Positions 1-8,032 of a stretch of 60,306 bases of DNA are shown one piece after another (position 1 is the first letter of the stretch; each line of letters starts with the position of its first letter). The stretch is from Chloroflexota bacterium. Its GTDB lineage: Bacteria > Chloroflexota > Anaerolineae > Anaerolineales > Villigracilaceae. A model generated the notes under the pieces. The model did no database searches, was not told the origin of the DNA, and saw only the letters and a program-made list of their open reading frames with translations. Position numbers and translations under genes: made by a program. The stretch spans positions 1 through 60,306 of the forward strand of contig JACRLC010000084.1 of assembly GCA_016235425.1 (NCBI GenBank), given 5' to 3'.

Positions 1-138
1 GGCGGTTTCTTGGGGCGCAAATCTGATGGCGAACCAGGCATTGTCGTTATTTGGCGCGGATGGAAAAGATTACAAGATTTGGCTGCAACTTGGAATCTGA
101 TTGCCGAGACTCGCGTTCAAGTTGTGGGTAATAGATAG
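1..138 (+). CDS. IS4-family transposase, C-terminal part (cut by window edge)
   Basis: The frame is open from the first base to a TAG at 136-138 and gives 45 residues. They begin GGFLGRKSDGEPG and continue with IWRGW, the glycine-rich C-terminal tail I recognise from IS4-type DDE transposases. The catalytic part lies outside the window. No terminal inverted repeat is obvious just after the stop, so whether the insertion sequence is intact cannot be judged. Confidence 0.7.
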   Translation, partial: GGFLGRKSDGEPGIVVIWRGWKRLQDLAATWNLIAETRVQVVGNR

Positions 139-152
139 GTCTGAGCAGACAT

Positions 153-521
153 TTGAAACTCCTTTTTGCTGTCACAGTTGCCTGGTTCCTGTTTTGGGCC
201 GCGGGGCTTCCAGATTATTACAGGCAATATTCCACAACATTCATGATCGTGTTTGATGTAGTTGTTCTCCCACCTCTCTGGTTTGTCTTATATTTCAGCA
301 TCAGAAAGAGCAAAAGAGGCAGAGGGTTTGCCAATTCGTTGTGGCTGGCATTTTATGTCACAACTCCTCTGTTCATATACGACCTGGTCTACTGCGGATA
401 TTACCTCGGTTATGGCATAAACTTCATTTGGGAATACTGGTATCTGACAGTCTATTATGTTCTCCCGTGGCTGATTCTTCCGCCGACTGGCTGGTGGGTT
501 GACCAACGATATAAAACATAA
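153..521 (+). CDS. Small four-helix membrane protein, unknown function
   Basis: Predicted 122 residues from a TTG start; no ATG fits. Hydrophobic segments lie near residues 1-20, 28-50, 62-85 and 95-116, with a short basic loop (RKSKRGRG) after the second, so the protein is almost entirely membrane embedded. It sits 12 bp before the ATPase gene of the exporter that follows and is on the same strand, so it may be co-transcribed with it. I do not recognise the family. The start is uncertain. Confidence 0.5.
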   Translation: MKLLFAVTVAWFLFWAAGLPDYYRQYSTTFMIVFDVVVLPPLWFVLYFSIRKSKRGRGFANSLWLAFYVTTPLFIYDLVYCGYYLGYGINFIWEYWYLTVYYVLPWLILPPTGWWVDQRYKT

Positions 522-533
522 ACAGGAAACCAT

Positions 534-1469
534 ATGTCTACAACCGTCCTTCAAACTCAGTCATTGACCAAACGCTATGGTTCGCTCACCGCCGTTGACA
601 ATCTCTCGCTGGAAATTTTCGAAGGCGAGGTTTTCGGCCTGCTCGGCCCGAACGGGGCGGGAAAAACCACTTCGATCAGCATGATGTGCGGTTTGCTCAA
701 ACCCAATTCCGGGCAGGTCATCGTTCGCGGGAAACCCATCACCAACGGAGACGCGTCCATTCGCGCCCGCGTGGGCGTTTGTCCGCAGAACATCGTTTTG
801 TGGAGTCAGTTGACCTGCCTCGAGCAAATGCAATTCATCGGCGAGATGTATGGCTTGAAAGGGAAAACCGCTCGCCAGCGCGGAACGCAACTCCTCAAAG
901 AACTTGACCTCGATGAGAAACGCGACAAGCCAGCCCGCACGCTTTCGGGAGGAATGCAGCGGCGCTTGAACCTGGCGATGGCGCTCGTCCACGACCCTGA
1001 AATTTTGGTGCTGGATGAACCCGAGGCAGGACTCGATCCGCAAAGCCGCGTGTTGGTGCGCGAGTATGTCAAGTCATTGGCGCGGCGCAAGACCATCATC
1101 CTCACCACGCACAACATGGACGAAGCCGAACGCATGGCAGACCGCGTCGCCATCATTGACCACGGAAAACTGCTCACCGTGGATACGCCTGAGGCGCTGA
1201 AACGAACTGTCGGGGAGGGAGATGTCCTCGAAATAGAAACAGGCCAAGGGGCGGTCGGAAGCGCTCTGTCGGTTATCTCAAAAATCGCCCCGCAGGTTTC
1301 CACATCGAATCATTCGCTGGTCATCCGCGCGCACGGCGTCGTTGAATTTCTGCCCGCCATCCTGGATGCGCTTCGTGCCGTTGATGTTCATCCAGGTGAA
1401 GTACGACTGCGCGCAAACACGCTGGAAGATGTGTTCATTTCACTGACTGGGAGGAGACTGCGCGAATGA
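534..1469 (+). CDS. ABC-2 type exporter, ATP-binding subunit
   Basis: A 311-residue ABC ATPase of the DrrA/CcmA type. Walker A is GPNGAGKTT (about residue 39), the signature is LSGGMQRRLNLA (about 138), Walker B is ILVLDEPEAGLDP, and the switch histidine is in LTTHNMDEAERMADR. The last 90 residues form the usual C-terminal extension of this class. A GGAAA-type ribosome site precedes the ATG. Its stop overlaps the start of the permease (ATGA), so the pair is translationally coupled and forms an exporter for a drug, lipid or polymer of unknown identity. Confidence 0.93.
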   Translation: MSTTVLQTQSLTKRYGSLTAVDNLSLEIFEGEVFGLLGPNGAGKTTSISMMCGLLKPNSGQVIVRGKPITNGDASIRARVGVCPQNIVLWSQLTCLEQMQFIGEMYGLKGKTARQRGTQLLKELDLDEKRDKPARTLSGGMQRRLNLAMALVHDPEILVLDEPEAGLDPQSRVLVREYVKSLARRKTIILTTHNMDEAERMADRVAIIDHGKLLTVDTPEALKRTVGEGDVLEIETGQGAVGSALSVISKIAPQVSTSNHSLVIRAHGVVEFLPAILDALRAVDVHPGEVRLRANTLEDVFISLTGRRLRE

Positions 1470-2632
1470 AAGCCATCACCGTCTTCCGCAAAACCCTGCT
1501 CGAAATGTCCCGCGATAAATGGATGCTGGGATTAACGCTGGCCTTCGCGCCATTCTTCGTTTTGCTCTATTGGCTGATTACCGCGGGCGGCTCGACCACC
1601 TACACCATTTTGACGATTAACGACGATAGAGGGATTCAGCTTGCGGATGGGGCAACGTTCAACGCGGGACGGGAGGCTGTCTCCGCCATAAGCGGCATTA
1701 CCTACGCTGACGGACAGCCCATCCTGAAGTCTGTGCCTGTTGCCAGCCGCGCCGAGGCGGAACCGATCCTGCGGAATCGCGGCGCGGCCGCCTTCATCCT
1801 CATCCCCGAAAATTTCTCGCAGACGCTTCAGGCTTTGCAAAGCGGTGACCGTTCAGTGACGACCAACATCATTTTTGGCGGCGATGTCTCCAACCCTTAT
1901 TACATGGTCGGTATCAATTTGAGTCTCACCGCCATAGACAGTTATGTGATGCAAGCCACGGGACAGCAACCGCTGATCGGGTACGTTGAAGAACCGTTGG
2001 GCGCATCGGCGGCGCGCACCGAGTTCGAGACCTACGTGCCTGGCACGCTCATCTTCGCTGTGATCCTGCTTATCTTTTTAGCGTCCATGACCGTGGCGCG
2101 CGAAATCGAAACGGGAACCCTGCGTCGTCTGCAAATGACGCCGATGACTTCGTTCGATTTACTTGGCGGGATTACTGCCGCGCTGGTACTGATCGGGACA
2201 GCCGCGTATGCGCTGGCGTTCGCGTGCGCGCTCGCGGTTGGCTTTCGGAGTCAGGGGCCGCTATGGGTGGCGATTCTGGTTGGCGCAATCACCTGCCTGT
2301 CGGTGATCGGACTCGGCATGATCGTCGCCAGTTTTACGCGCACGGTCTCGCAAGCCTTCGTCGTCGCCAATTTTCCCATGGCGTTGATGATGTTCTTTTC
2401 AAGCGTCATCTATCCCATGCCCAAAGTCATCATGTTCACCCTGAGCGGGCACGAAATCGGGTTGTACGATATTTTGCCAACCACCCATGCCGTAGCCGCG
2501 CTCAATAAAATCCTCACCCTGGGAGCGGACTTGAGTCAGGTGTTCTTTGAACTCTCCGCGCTGACGATTCTTTCAGCGCTTTACTTTTTCATCGGGGTCT
2601 GGCTATTCAAGCGATTCCATTTGAAGTCATAA
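1466..2632 (+). CDS. ABC-2 type exporter, permease subunit
   Basis: A 388-residue permease with one N-terminal membrane segment (about 20-42), a large extracytoplasmic loop (about 43-185) and five C-terminal segments, the YhgE/DrrB-like ABC-2 plan. The conserved stretch ARETETGTLRRLQMTP-like (here AREIETGTLRRLQMTP) follows the second helix, the usual coupling region to the ATPase. It overlaps the ATPase gene by four bases. Substrate cannot be told from sequence. Confidence 0.9.
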   Translation: MKAITVFRKTLLEMSRDKWMLGLTLAFAPFFVLLYWLITAGGSTTYTILTINDDRGIQLADGATFNAGREAVSAISGITYADGQPILKSVPVASRAEAEPILRNRGAAAFILIPENFSQTLQALQSGDRSVTTNIIFGGDVSNPYYMVGINLSLTAIDSYVMQATGQQPLIGYVEEPLGASAARTEFETYVPGTLIFAVILLIFLASMTVAREIETGTLRRLQMTPMTSFDLLGGITAALVLIGTAAYALAFACALAVGFRSQGPLWVAILVGAITCLSVIGLGMIVASFTRTVSQAFVVANFPMALMMFFSSVIYPMPKVIMFTLSGHEIGLYDILPTTHAVAALNKILTLGADLSQVFFELSALTILSALYFFIGVWLFKRFHLKS

Positions 2633-2787
2633 ATCCTGCTGGAAATTCTATGCTCGGCGCGATTGTCTTCGGATATTCCTACAACGCGACGCTCGCGCTG
2701 GGATGGGTGTGGGCGTGTTCATTCGACAAAGTAAGTATTGATGTTATGTTCTGTCAAATTATTCAATTGACGTAATAATTGCCAGCT
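2633..2787. other. Short intergenic stretch with a 41-codon ORF
   Basis: Between the converging exporter and methyltransferase genes there is an open frame from ATG 2650 to TAA 2775 that would encode 41 residues, hydrophobic at its start. It has no clear ribosome site or recognised homology and may be a remnant. I see no strong terminator here. Confidence 0.3.
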
Positions 2788-3378
2788 TCATACTTTTCGA
2801 CAAACCAGTACGCCTTTGCCGATTGGGGTGATGAGCGCATCCACGCGCTCATCACCCATGGCACGATCCAACATCGGCTTGAGCGTCTCTTGATGATTAA
2901 TGGCATTATCGGCGGCCAGAATTCCGCCTTTGACCATGCAGGGAATCACCATTTCGTAAATCTCATCATACACTTCCTTTTCGGCATCCAGAAAACAAAA
3001 GGCGATCTCATCAAATTCTGTGATGTGCCTGCGCGCATCATCCGGGATCAATTCAACGGTATTCTCCACACCTGCAAGACGAAACGTCTCTTGCGCCAGC
3101 GTCACTTTTTCAGGCAGGACCTCAAACGTCGTCACGCGTCTCCCCAGCATATTCGCCGCAAGGGAAAGCCAGAGCGTCGAATATCCCGCGCTTGTGCCGA
3201 CTTCCAGGTACGCGCCTTCGGGCACACTGGCCGCCAATAATGCAATGAACTTTCCTGTTTCAGGCGGGATTTGCCGCAGGCGTTGCATACGCGGTGTGCC
3301 GTCGTCACGGTCTTGCGCGTCGCGCGCTTCGAGAAAACGCATGCGATCCAAAATTGCGGAATGAATATTGTGGAACAT
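2788..3378 (-). CDS. Class I SAM-dependent O-methyltransferase
   Basis: About 196 residues from the ATG at 3378; the frame stays open to a TTG abutting the upstream stop, so the start is not certain. The SAM-binding loop is [15 protein letters not shown], followed by an acidic residue after the next strand (TFEVLPEK) and FLDAEKE and AADNA motifs typical of the O-methyltransferase family 3 (catechol/caffeoyl-CoA type), which carries metal-binding acidic residues there. It lies directly downstream of the FGE-type lipoprotein gene on the same strand and is probably co-transcribed. Confidence 0.85.
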   Translation of the reverse strand: MFHNIHSAILDRMRFLEARDAQDRDDGTPRMQRLRQIPPETGKFIALLAASVPEGAYLEVGTSAGYSTLWLSLAANMLGRRVTTFEVLPEKVTLAQETFRLAGVENTVELIPDDARRHITEFDEIAFCFLDAEKEVYDEIYEMVIPCMVKGGILAADNAINHQETLKPMLDRAMGDERVDALITPIGKGVLVCRKV

Positions 3379-3420
3379 GCCGGTCATCCCAAATCCATTA
3401 GCGGTGAACGGACATTTCAA

Positions 3421-4314
3421 TCACGGAGTTATACTACTTGCACAGCGGAATCCAACGCCATCATACGAATCGTCCAGTCCATACCATAGACGATACGCCG
3501 CGCGTCCAAAACCAAACGTGAAGTTCCACGAACCGCCGCGCATCCCGCGATAGTCTGTAATTGCAGGGTCAACACCCTGGGGATTGGATGCAGGCGAAAC
3601 AGCATAATAATTTTGAATGGAAGCGTTAATGGGATCAACTTCAATAAAGGCATCGTTCACCCATTCCCACACATTACCGCCCATGTCCAATGCCCCATAC
3701 GCGCTTGCACCTTCGGGAAAACTTCCAACTGGCGAGCTATGGGCAAATCCATCACAATTCGGTGCCGTATCCGGCATCAGGGAGGCGTCCAACTGAATCT
3801 CGTCGTCGAAATTTCCCTTTGTGCAGTCATACTCATTCCCCCACGGATATACCCGCTGTTCGTTTGCGATTGGATCCCAACTCGCGGCTTTCTCCCATTC
3901 TGCCTCTGTGGGCAGGCGGCGGCCGGCCCACGCGCAATAATTCCCTGCATCAACCCATGATACAGAGGCCACTGGATGATTGGCATACGCGGGATCGTCA
4001 AAATAAACTGTCGAATTCGGTTCTTTACATTGACCTGCTCCGACACAATTTCCATACATTTCATTGGTAATTTCAGTTTGATCCAGCCAAAAGGCATCAA
4101 GGAACACAGTGTGCAGAGGACGCTCGTCCGTCATCCCGGCTTCGCTTCCCATTTTGAATTCGCCCTCCGGCACGTAGACCATGGTCATTCCGTCTACCGG
4201 TGAAACAAGCGCACTCCCCAATGTCGGAGTAGAGGCCCCTGTTGGCGCAGGTGAGCATCCTGCCAAAGCAATCAAAGCTAAAACAACGGCGAACAGGCAA
4301 ACATTTTTACTCAT
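3421..4314 (-). CDS. SUMF1/FGE-domain lipoprotein
   Basis: A 297-residue exported protein. The signal peptide ends in a lipobox LAGC (Cys20). The rest is an FGE-sulfatase (SUMF1) domain with its usual signposts: YVPEGEFKMGS, RPLHTVFLDAFWLDQTEITN, RRLPTEAEWEKAA, YPWGNE, GNVWEWVND and a terminal MRGGSWNF...GFRCAS. A GGAAT ribosome site precedes the ATG. Such surface FGE folds are often binding rather than formylglycine-forming. It is a relative of the variable FGE protein at 26.6 kb but its C-terminus does not match that gene's template repeat. Confidence 0.88.
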   Translation of the reverse strand: MSKNVCLFAVVLALIALAGCSPAPTGASTPTLGSALVSPVDGMTMVYVPEGEFKMGSEAGMTDERPLHTVFLDAFWLDQTEITNEMYGNCVGAGQCKEPNSTVYFDDPAYANHPVASVSWVDAGNYCAWAGRRLPTEAEWEKAASWDPIANEQRVYPWGNEYDCTKGNFDDEIQLDASLMPDTAPNCDGFAHSSPVGSFPEGASAYGALDMGGNVWEWVNDAFIEVDPINASIQNYYAVSPASNPQGVDPAITDYRGMRGGSWNFTFGFGRAAYRLWYGLDDSYDGVGFRCASSITP

Positions 4315-4497
4315 GGTTCATTCCTTTCTATTCTTTTTATGGTCTACCGTAAATGAAACTTCTAATTTTGTGAAAGAATTATGAACTGCAAGCCTTTGCA
4401 TTCTTCACGTCAAAGTTGGGTACAGTTGGTTTGGAAACAGATATGCTGAAAACCCGGTACAGCAATCATCTTTTTTACCGAAAAAGTATATATTGAT

Positions 4498-4511
4498 GGT
4501 AAAATCTTACC
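4498..4511. promoter_or_regulatory. GGTAA-N4-TTACC palindrome upstream of the CGNR gene
   Basis: A perfect inverted repeat GGTAAAATCTTACC sits about 40 bp before the CGNR-protein ATG. Further TTTACC half-sites lie on both sides (about 4475 and 4520). It could be an operator for this transcription factor-like gene; this is inference from symmetry and position only. Confidence 0.3.
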
Positions 4512-4551
4512 TGAAATAATTTTACCTGTCAATGGAGTTTTGATAGTAAAA

Positions 4552-5163
4552 ATGGCAAAAGGAAATCGAACGCTGGAAACACTTGAAATCAATGGCGGGG
4601 TGTTGTGCTTGAACTTCATCAACACGGTCAGTTCACTCCCAAAATTTGAGCACGATTATTTGGGAAACTATTCAGCTTTGGCGGGTTGGGGTGAAAAGAT
4701 AGGGATTTACTCAGCGAAGCAAAGCAGTCGATTACAAAAACAGGCGAAGGAAGAAGCCGTGGAAGCGGAAAAAGCCCTGCAGGAAATTAAGGTTTTCAGG
4801 GAATTGCTTTATCGCGTATTTGCAAACGCAATCAAGCGCACCGACCCGGATGAAGGTGATATGGCGGCCCTTATTCAATTTTGCGGGATGGCTGTGTCGA
4901 ACGGTCGCTTTGCAAAAAGGGACAATTTCTACACGATGGATTGGATAATCGATCAAACATACAACGCTATTCTGTGGCCGATTGCCTATTCGGCGGGAAA
5001 GTTGCTTTTATCCAAAGAACTGATCCAGGTCAAAGCGTGTGATGGTTGCGGCTGGCTGTTTCTGGATACATCCAAAAATCAGAGCCGACGCTGGTGCAGC
5101 ATGGACGCTTGCGGGGTCAGCGATAAAATGCGCCGGTATTATCGAAAGTCTCAAATGAAATAG
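4552..5163 (+). CDS. CGNR zinc-finger / ABATE domain protein
   Basis: About 203 residues from ATG 4552, with GGAG upstream. The N-terminal ABATE-type region begins with the characteristic GGVLCLNFINTVS motif, and the C-terminal zinc ribbon has Cys pairs CDGCGWLF and RWCSMDACG followed by DKMRRYYRK, matching the CGNR family in which the last Cys pair precedes N/S-K-x-R. These proteins are thought to be stress-linked transcription regulators. It stands alone before the YdeI-like gene. Confidence 0.87.
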   Translation: MAKGNRTLETLEINGGVLCLNFINTVSSLPKFEHDYLGNYSALAGWGEKIGIYSAKQSSRLQKQAKEEAVEAEKALQEIKVFRELLYRVFANAIKRTDPDEGDMAALIQFCGMAVSNGRFAKRDNFYTMDWIIDQTYNAILWPIAYSAGKLLLSKELIQVKACDGCGWLFLDTSKNQSRRWCSMDACGVSDKMRRYYRKSQMK

Positions 5164-5193
5164 ATGGTTCTTCCAATTATAGGAATTTAAAAA

Positions 5194-5778
5194 ATGACCC
5201 TCGATAAAAGTAAAAAGAAGATTCTCAATACACTGCACGTGACCAATCGGAAAGAATGGCGGGCCTGGCTAAGAAAACATTACAAGACCGAAAAAGAAAT
5301 CTGGCTGGTTTATGCCAGGAAGGAAACCGGCGAACCGCGTATCTCTTACAACGACGCGGTGGAGGAAGCGCTGTGTTTTGGCTGGATTGACAGTACCTTC
5401 AAGACCCTCGATGAAAAACACACCGCTCAAAGGTTTTCACCAAGGCGACCTAAAAGCGGATACTCGCTGGCTAACAAGGAAAGATTGAAGACATTGATTA
5501 AACAGGGGAAAGTGATTAAAGATGTGCGAGAGACTTTGGGATTTCTTTTCGAGGAGAAATTTCAAATCCCCGCCGATATTTTGGAGGCGCTTCAGGAAAG
5601 TGAGCAGGTGTGGCAAAATTTTCAAAAATTTTCGGCGGCTTATCAGCGGATTCGGATTGGTTTCATCGAAGGGGCGAGAAACAGGCCGGAGGAATTTCAA
5701 AAGCGCCTGCGCTATTTCATCAAGATGACAGAGAAAAACAAACAATATGGATTCGGCGGAATCGAGAAGCATTTCTAG
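5194..5778 (+). CDS. YdeI/OmpD-associated family protein
   Basis: A 194-residue protein matching the YdeI family: NRKEWRAWLRKHY near the start, IWLVYARK, the block DAVEEALCFGWIDS, and QRFSPRRPKSGYSLANKERL, which are its diagnostic segments. The family is associated with outer-membrane or cationic-peptide tolerance in proteobacteria; its function here is unknown. The gene is 30 bp after the CGNR gene and likely in the same transcript. Confidence 0.85.
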   Translation: MTLDKSKKKILNTLHVTNRKEWRAWLRKHYKTEKEIWLVYARKETGEPRISYNDAVEEALCFGWIDSTFKTLDEKHTAQRFSPRRPKSGYSLANKERLKTLIKQGKVIKDVRETLGFLFEEKFQIPADILEALQESEQVWQNFQKFSAAYQRIRIGFIEGARNRPEEFQKRLRYFIKMTEKNKQYGFGGIEKHF

Positions 5779-5826
5779 GTGAAAACGCCGCGGCTGAAAA
5801 TCAGCAATCCTACAGCCACCCAAAAA

Positions 5827-5859
5827 AGTGACAGTCACCTTTTTAAGGTGACTGTCACT
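5827..5859. repeat. 15-bp perfect palindromic hairpin
   Basis: AGTGACAGTCACCTT is followed by a three-base loop and its exact reverse complement. It lies between the YdeI-like gene and the tRNA 3' end. The strength fits a bidirectional terminator, and the GTGACTGTCAC core is also typical of dispersed palindromic repeats. The flanks lack a long T-run. Confidence 0.6.
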
Positions 5860-5863
5860 GGTG

Positions 5864-5936
5864 TGCCCCCAAGCGGACTCGAACCGCTGTTTAAGCCTTG
5901 AGAGGGCTTCGTCCTGGGCCGCTAGACGATGGGGGC
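5864..5936 (-). tRNA. tRNA-Glu (anticodon CTC)
   Basis: On the minus strand the sequence folds as a complete tRNA: acceptor GCCCCCA paired with TGGGGGC, anticodon stem AAGCC/GGCTT enclosing loop CTCTCAA (anticodon CTC, reads GAG), T-arm AGCGG-TTCGAGT-CCGCT, and discriminator A. CCA is not encoded. A discriminator A instead of the usual G for tRNA-Glu is a minor oddity. Confidence 0.95.
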
Positions 5937-5943
5937 GCTTGTG

Positions 5944-5958
5944 CTGAGCTTGTCGAAG
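5944..5958. repeat. REP-type 15-mer beside tRNA-Glu
   Basis: The 15-mer CTGAGCTTGTCGAAG occurs here just upstream (in tRNA sense) of tRNA-Glu and again, identically, inside the LutBC coding region at 7581-7595. It belongs to the widely dispersed family read on the other strand as CTTCGACAAGCTCAG. A diverged relative lies at about 25880. Confidence 0.65.
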
Positions 5959-5991
5959 CGCTGAGCGGGTTGCATTGTATCACCGTGTAAA

Positions 5992-8031
5992 TCACCCGTC
6001 AACGAGAAAGACGTGAAGTTCGCCGGGGCCATGCACTCCGATGGTGAGCGTCATTTCGATGTCCGCGGTGCGCGAGGGGCCGGTGATGAAAACCGCGGAT
6101 TTGGTCCCACGAACCAAATTTACCGCATCTTCAAGCGACGGCAAAATATCGGACCTTTTCAACACCGCGATGTGGACTTCAGGAAGCAGGGACGCGTGCA
6201 ATGGGTTTCCTTCCCCATCCGCTTCCAAAATGGACCCGGTATCTGCCAGCCCACAAATGGCCCTCGTCACCCCGACGCGGATCGCGGGGTCAGGTATGCT
6301 GGTTGATGTGATGTTTGCATATGCCAACGCGGATTCGTCGAGGATGTTTGGCTCCAGATGAATATGATTGACGCCGCGTGATTTTAGGAATGCAACAATG
6401 TCGCGCGTGGGGTTGCCCGTTGGGATGACTTGTCCGCCGAGGGCGGTGAGTTCGGTAGTGAAATCTGTCTTGTGGAGTCCAACGTCTTCGCGAAGCACCC
6501 CCGTGGGGCCTGACGTTGGATGTTCTGGTTCACGCCGAAGTCGGGAGACGTTGGACTCCGTTTCTTTCTCAAACCTCGCCCGAAACGGTTTCACCGCGAA
6601 TCTTGGAAAGTCCTTGCTGTAGCCCCAGCCTGTGAATGCGGGAATGCGGAACATGTGTGAGCGAGGGGAAACGAGATGACTTTCAGCCGCCGCGAGTCTC
6701 TGCGAAACGGCGAACAGGCGCGGGTCCCGCGCGATGCGGCTGTAAATCTGCATGAAGAATCTTGAGGAGGGCGAAAGTCCCTCACCCCTGGCCCCTCTCC
6801 CAAAGGTAGAGGGGGATTGTCCTGCGCGGACTCTGGTTAGAAGTTTTGGGAGGTCAATGTCAACGGGACAGGCGTCTTTGCACGCACCGCACAGGGACGA
6901 GGCTTGGGCGAGCGGGACGAATTCGCTTCCAAAGAGTCCCGCGGAAATGACGGAGCCGATGGGGCCGGGGTAAACGCTTCCGTAGGCGTGGCCGCCGAGT
7001 TCGCGGAAAACGGGACAGGCGTTGAGGCACGCGCCACAACGGATGCAGTAAAGCGATTCGGCGAGTGGGGAATTACGGAGGCGCGTACGGCCGTTGTCGA
7101 GGATGACGATGTGACGTTGCTGGCCTTCGAGCGGGCTATGAAGTATCTGGGTGTAGACGCTGAGTTTTTGACCCGTTGCCGAACGAGGAAGAAGCGAGAG
7201 CATGAGGGCGAGATCGTCGAGAGTCGGGACGAGGCGTTCCATGCCCATCAGCGCGATGTGCGTCTGCGGGAGCGTGGTGACCATGCGTCCGTTGCCTTCG
7301 TTGGTGACGATGCAGATGCCGCCCGTCTCCGCAATGCCGAAGTTGACGCCGCTGATGCCTATGTCGGCGGTGAGGAAAACTTCGCGCAGGACTTTGCGCG
7401 CGGTGTTGGTGAGGGTAGGGATGTCTTCGGTGTAGGGAATGCCGAGTTTTTCGTGGAAGAGCTGGCCGACGTCGCCGCGGCGAAGATGCACGGCGGGCGT
7501 GATGATATGTGCGGGGCGCTCATTGCGGAGTTGCACAATGTACTCGCCGAGGTCGGTCTCGACGACGCGAATGCGCCGTCCTGAGCTTGTCGAAGGGCCT
7601 TCTCTTTCCAGAGCGTGGTTGAGGTTGATTTCCTCGCTGACCATGCTCTTGGATTTGGCGACCAGGATGTTGCGTGGTTGGTGGTCGAGTAGGCGGTGTT
7701 CGTCCGCCATATCGGGACCTGCGTGTTGCGCAGCTCGTAATTGGTAATTCGTAATTTCAATGACTGCGCGGATTGCTTCGTCTGCATTCGCGGCGCGATG
7801 GACAGTGACATGGTTCTCTTTCGCTTTTGCGATGAATTGTTCGAGATGTTCGTCGAGATGCGCGATAACTTCGGCGCGGACGGCGTGTGCGCGCTGGCGT
7901 CTTTCCCTCCAATCAGGCAGGGAGGCGAATGCGGTGACGCGTCCCTGCACACGGCGTTCGGCGTTGGCGTCGAGCGCGGCTTGCAGGGATGAGTTTGCCA
8001 GGGATGAGCGGATGCGGGCGCGGAAGGTCAT
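5992..8031 (-). CDS. LutB-LutC fusion: lactate-utilisation iron-sulfur protein
   Basis: 679 residues from the ATG at 8031, chosen because it follows the upstream stop by one base. Domains: LutB-type LUD domain (about 30-320), two [4Fe-4S] motifs (CIRCGACLNACPVF near 328-340 and LCGACKDACPVDI near 378-390), then a second LUD domain resembling LutC (about 520-679). In Bacillus LutB and LutC are separate subunits that, with LutA, oxidise L-lactate. Here they are fused, and the linker is largely made of translated repeats (see findings). It is the last gene of a cluster with a binding protein and a giant membrane protein; LutA is upstream on its own promoter. Confidence 0.88.
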   Translation of the reverse strand: MTFRARIRSSLANSSLQAALDANAERRVQGRVTAFASLPDWRERRQRAHAVRAEVIAHLDEHLEQFIAKAKENHVTVHRAANADEAIRAVIEITNYQLRAAQHAGPDMADEHRLLDHQPRNILVAKSKSMVSEEINLNHALEREGPSTSSGRRIRVVETDLGEYIVQLRNERPAHIITPAVHLRRGDVGQLFHEKLGIPYTEDIPTLTNTARKVLREVFLTADIGISGVNFGIAETGGICIVTNEGNGRMVTTLPQTHIALMGMERLVPTLDDLALMLSLLPRSATGQKLSVYTQILHSPLEGQQRHIVILDNGRTRLRNSPLAESLYCIRCGACLNACPVFRELGGHAYGSVYPGPIGSVISAGLFGSEFVPLAQASSLCGACKDACPVDIDLPKLLTRVRAGQSPSTFGRGARGEGLSPSSRFFMQIYSRIARDPRLFAVSQRLAAAESHLVSPRSHMFRIPAFTGWGYSKDFPRFAVKPFRARFEKETESNVSRLRREPEHPTSGPTGVLREDVGLHKTDFTTELTALGGQVIPTGNPTRDIVAFLKSRGVNHIHLEPNILDESALAYANITSTSIPDPAIRVGVTRAICGLADTGSILEADGEGNPLHASLLPEVHIAVLKRSDILPSLEDAVNLVRGTKSAVFITGPSRTADIEMTLTIGVHGPGELHVFLVDG
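6474..6559. repeat. 86-bp element with 14-bp terminal inverted repeats inside LutBC
   Basis: GGAGTCCAACGTCT at 6474-6487 is exactly inverted at 6546-6559. The element is read in frame as about 28 residues (ESNVSRLRREPEHPTSG...) of the LutB-LutC linker. A related copy with GAAGTCGGGAGACTTCGGACTCC lies between genes at about 29745-29770, showing that this is a mobile repeat rather than a protein motif. Confidence 0.75.
6780..6801. repeat. 22-mer repeat copy inside LutBC
   Basis: A 22-base block beginning CCTCACCCCTGG is identical to 57061-57082 at the 3' end of the EcfA1 gene. Here it is translated on the minus strand as part of GRGARGEGLS in the linker after the second iron-sulfur motif. Confidence 0.75.
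7581..7595. repeat. REP-type 15-mer inside LutBC
   Basis: Identical to the intergenic copy at 5944-5958. In LutBC it is translated in frame as PSTSSG, within the N-terminal LUD domain at the point where homologues would continue from NHALE to RIRVVETDLGE. Confidence 0.75.
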
Positions 8032-8032
8032 G

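Noticed and set aside
3421-4314. Possible second DGR target (FGE-domain lipoprotein)
   Set aside because: Its C-terminal DNA does not match the TR beyond what family conservation explains, and it has an intact GFRCAS ending with no nearby template.
6904-7584. 226-codon plus-strand ORF
   Set aside because: It lies antisense within LutBC, which has strong iron-sulfur and LUD motifs; it is a GC-driven shadow.
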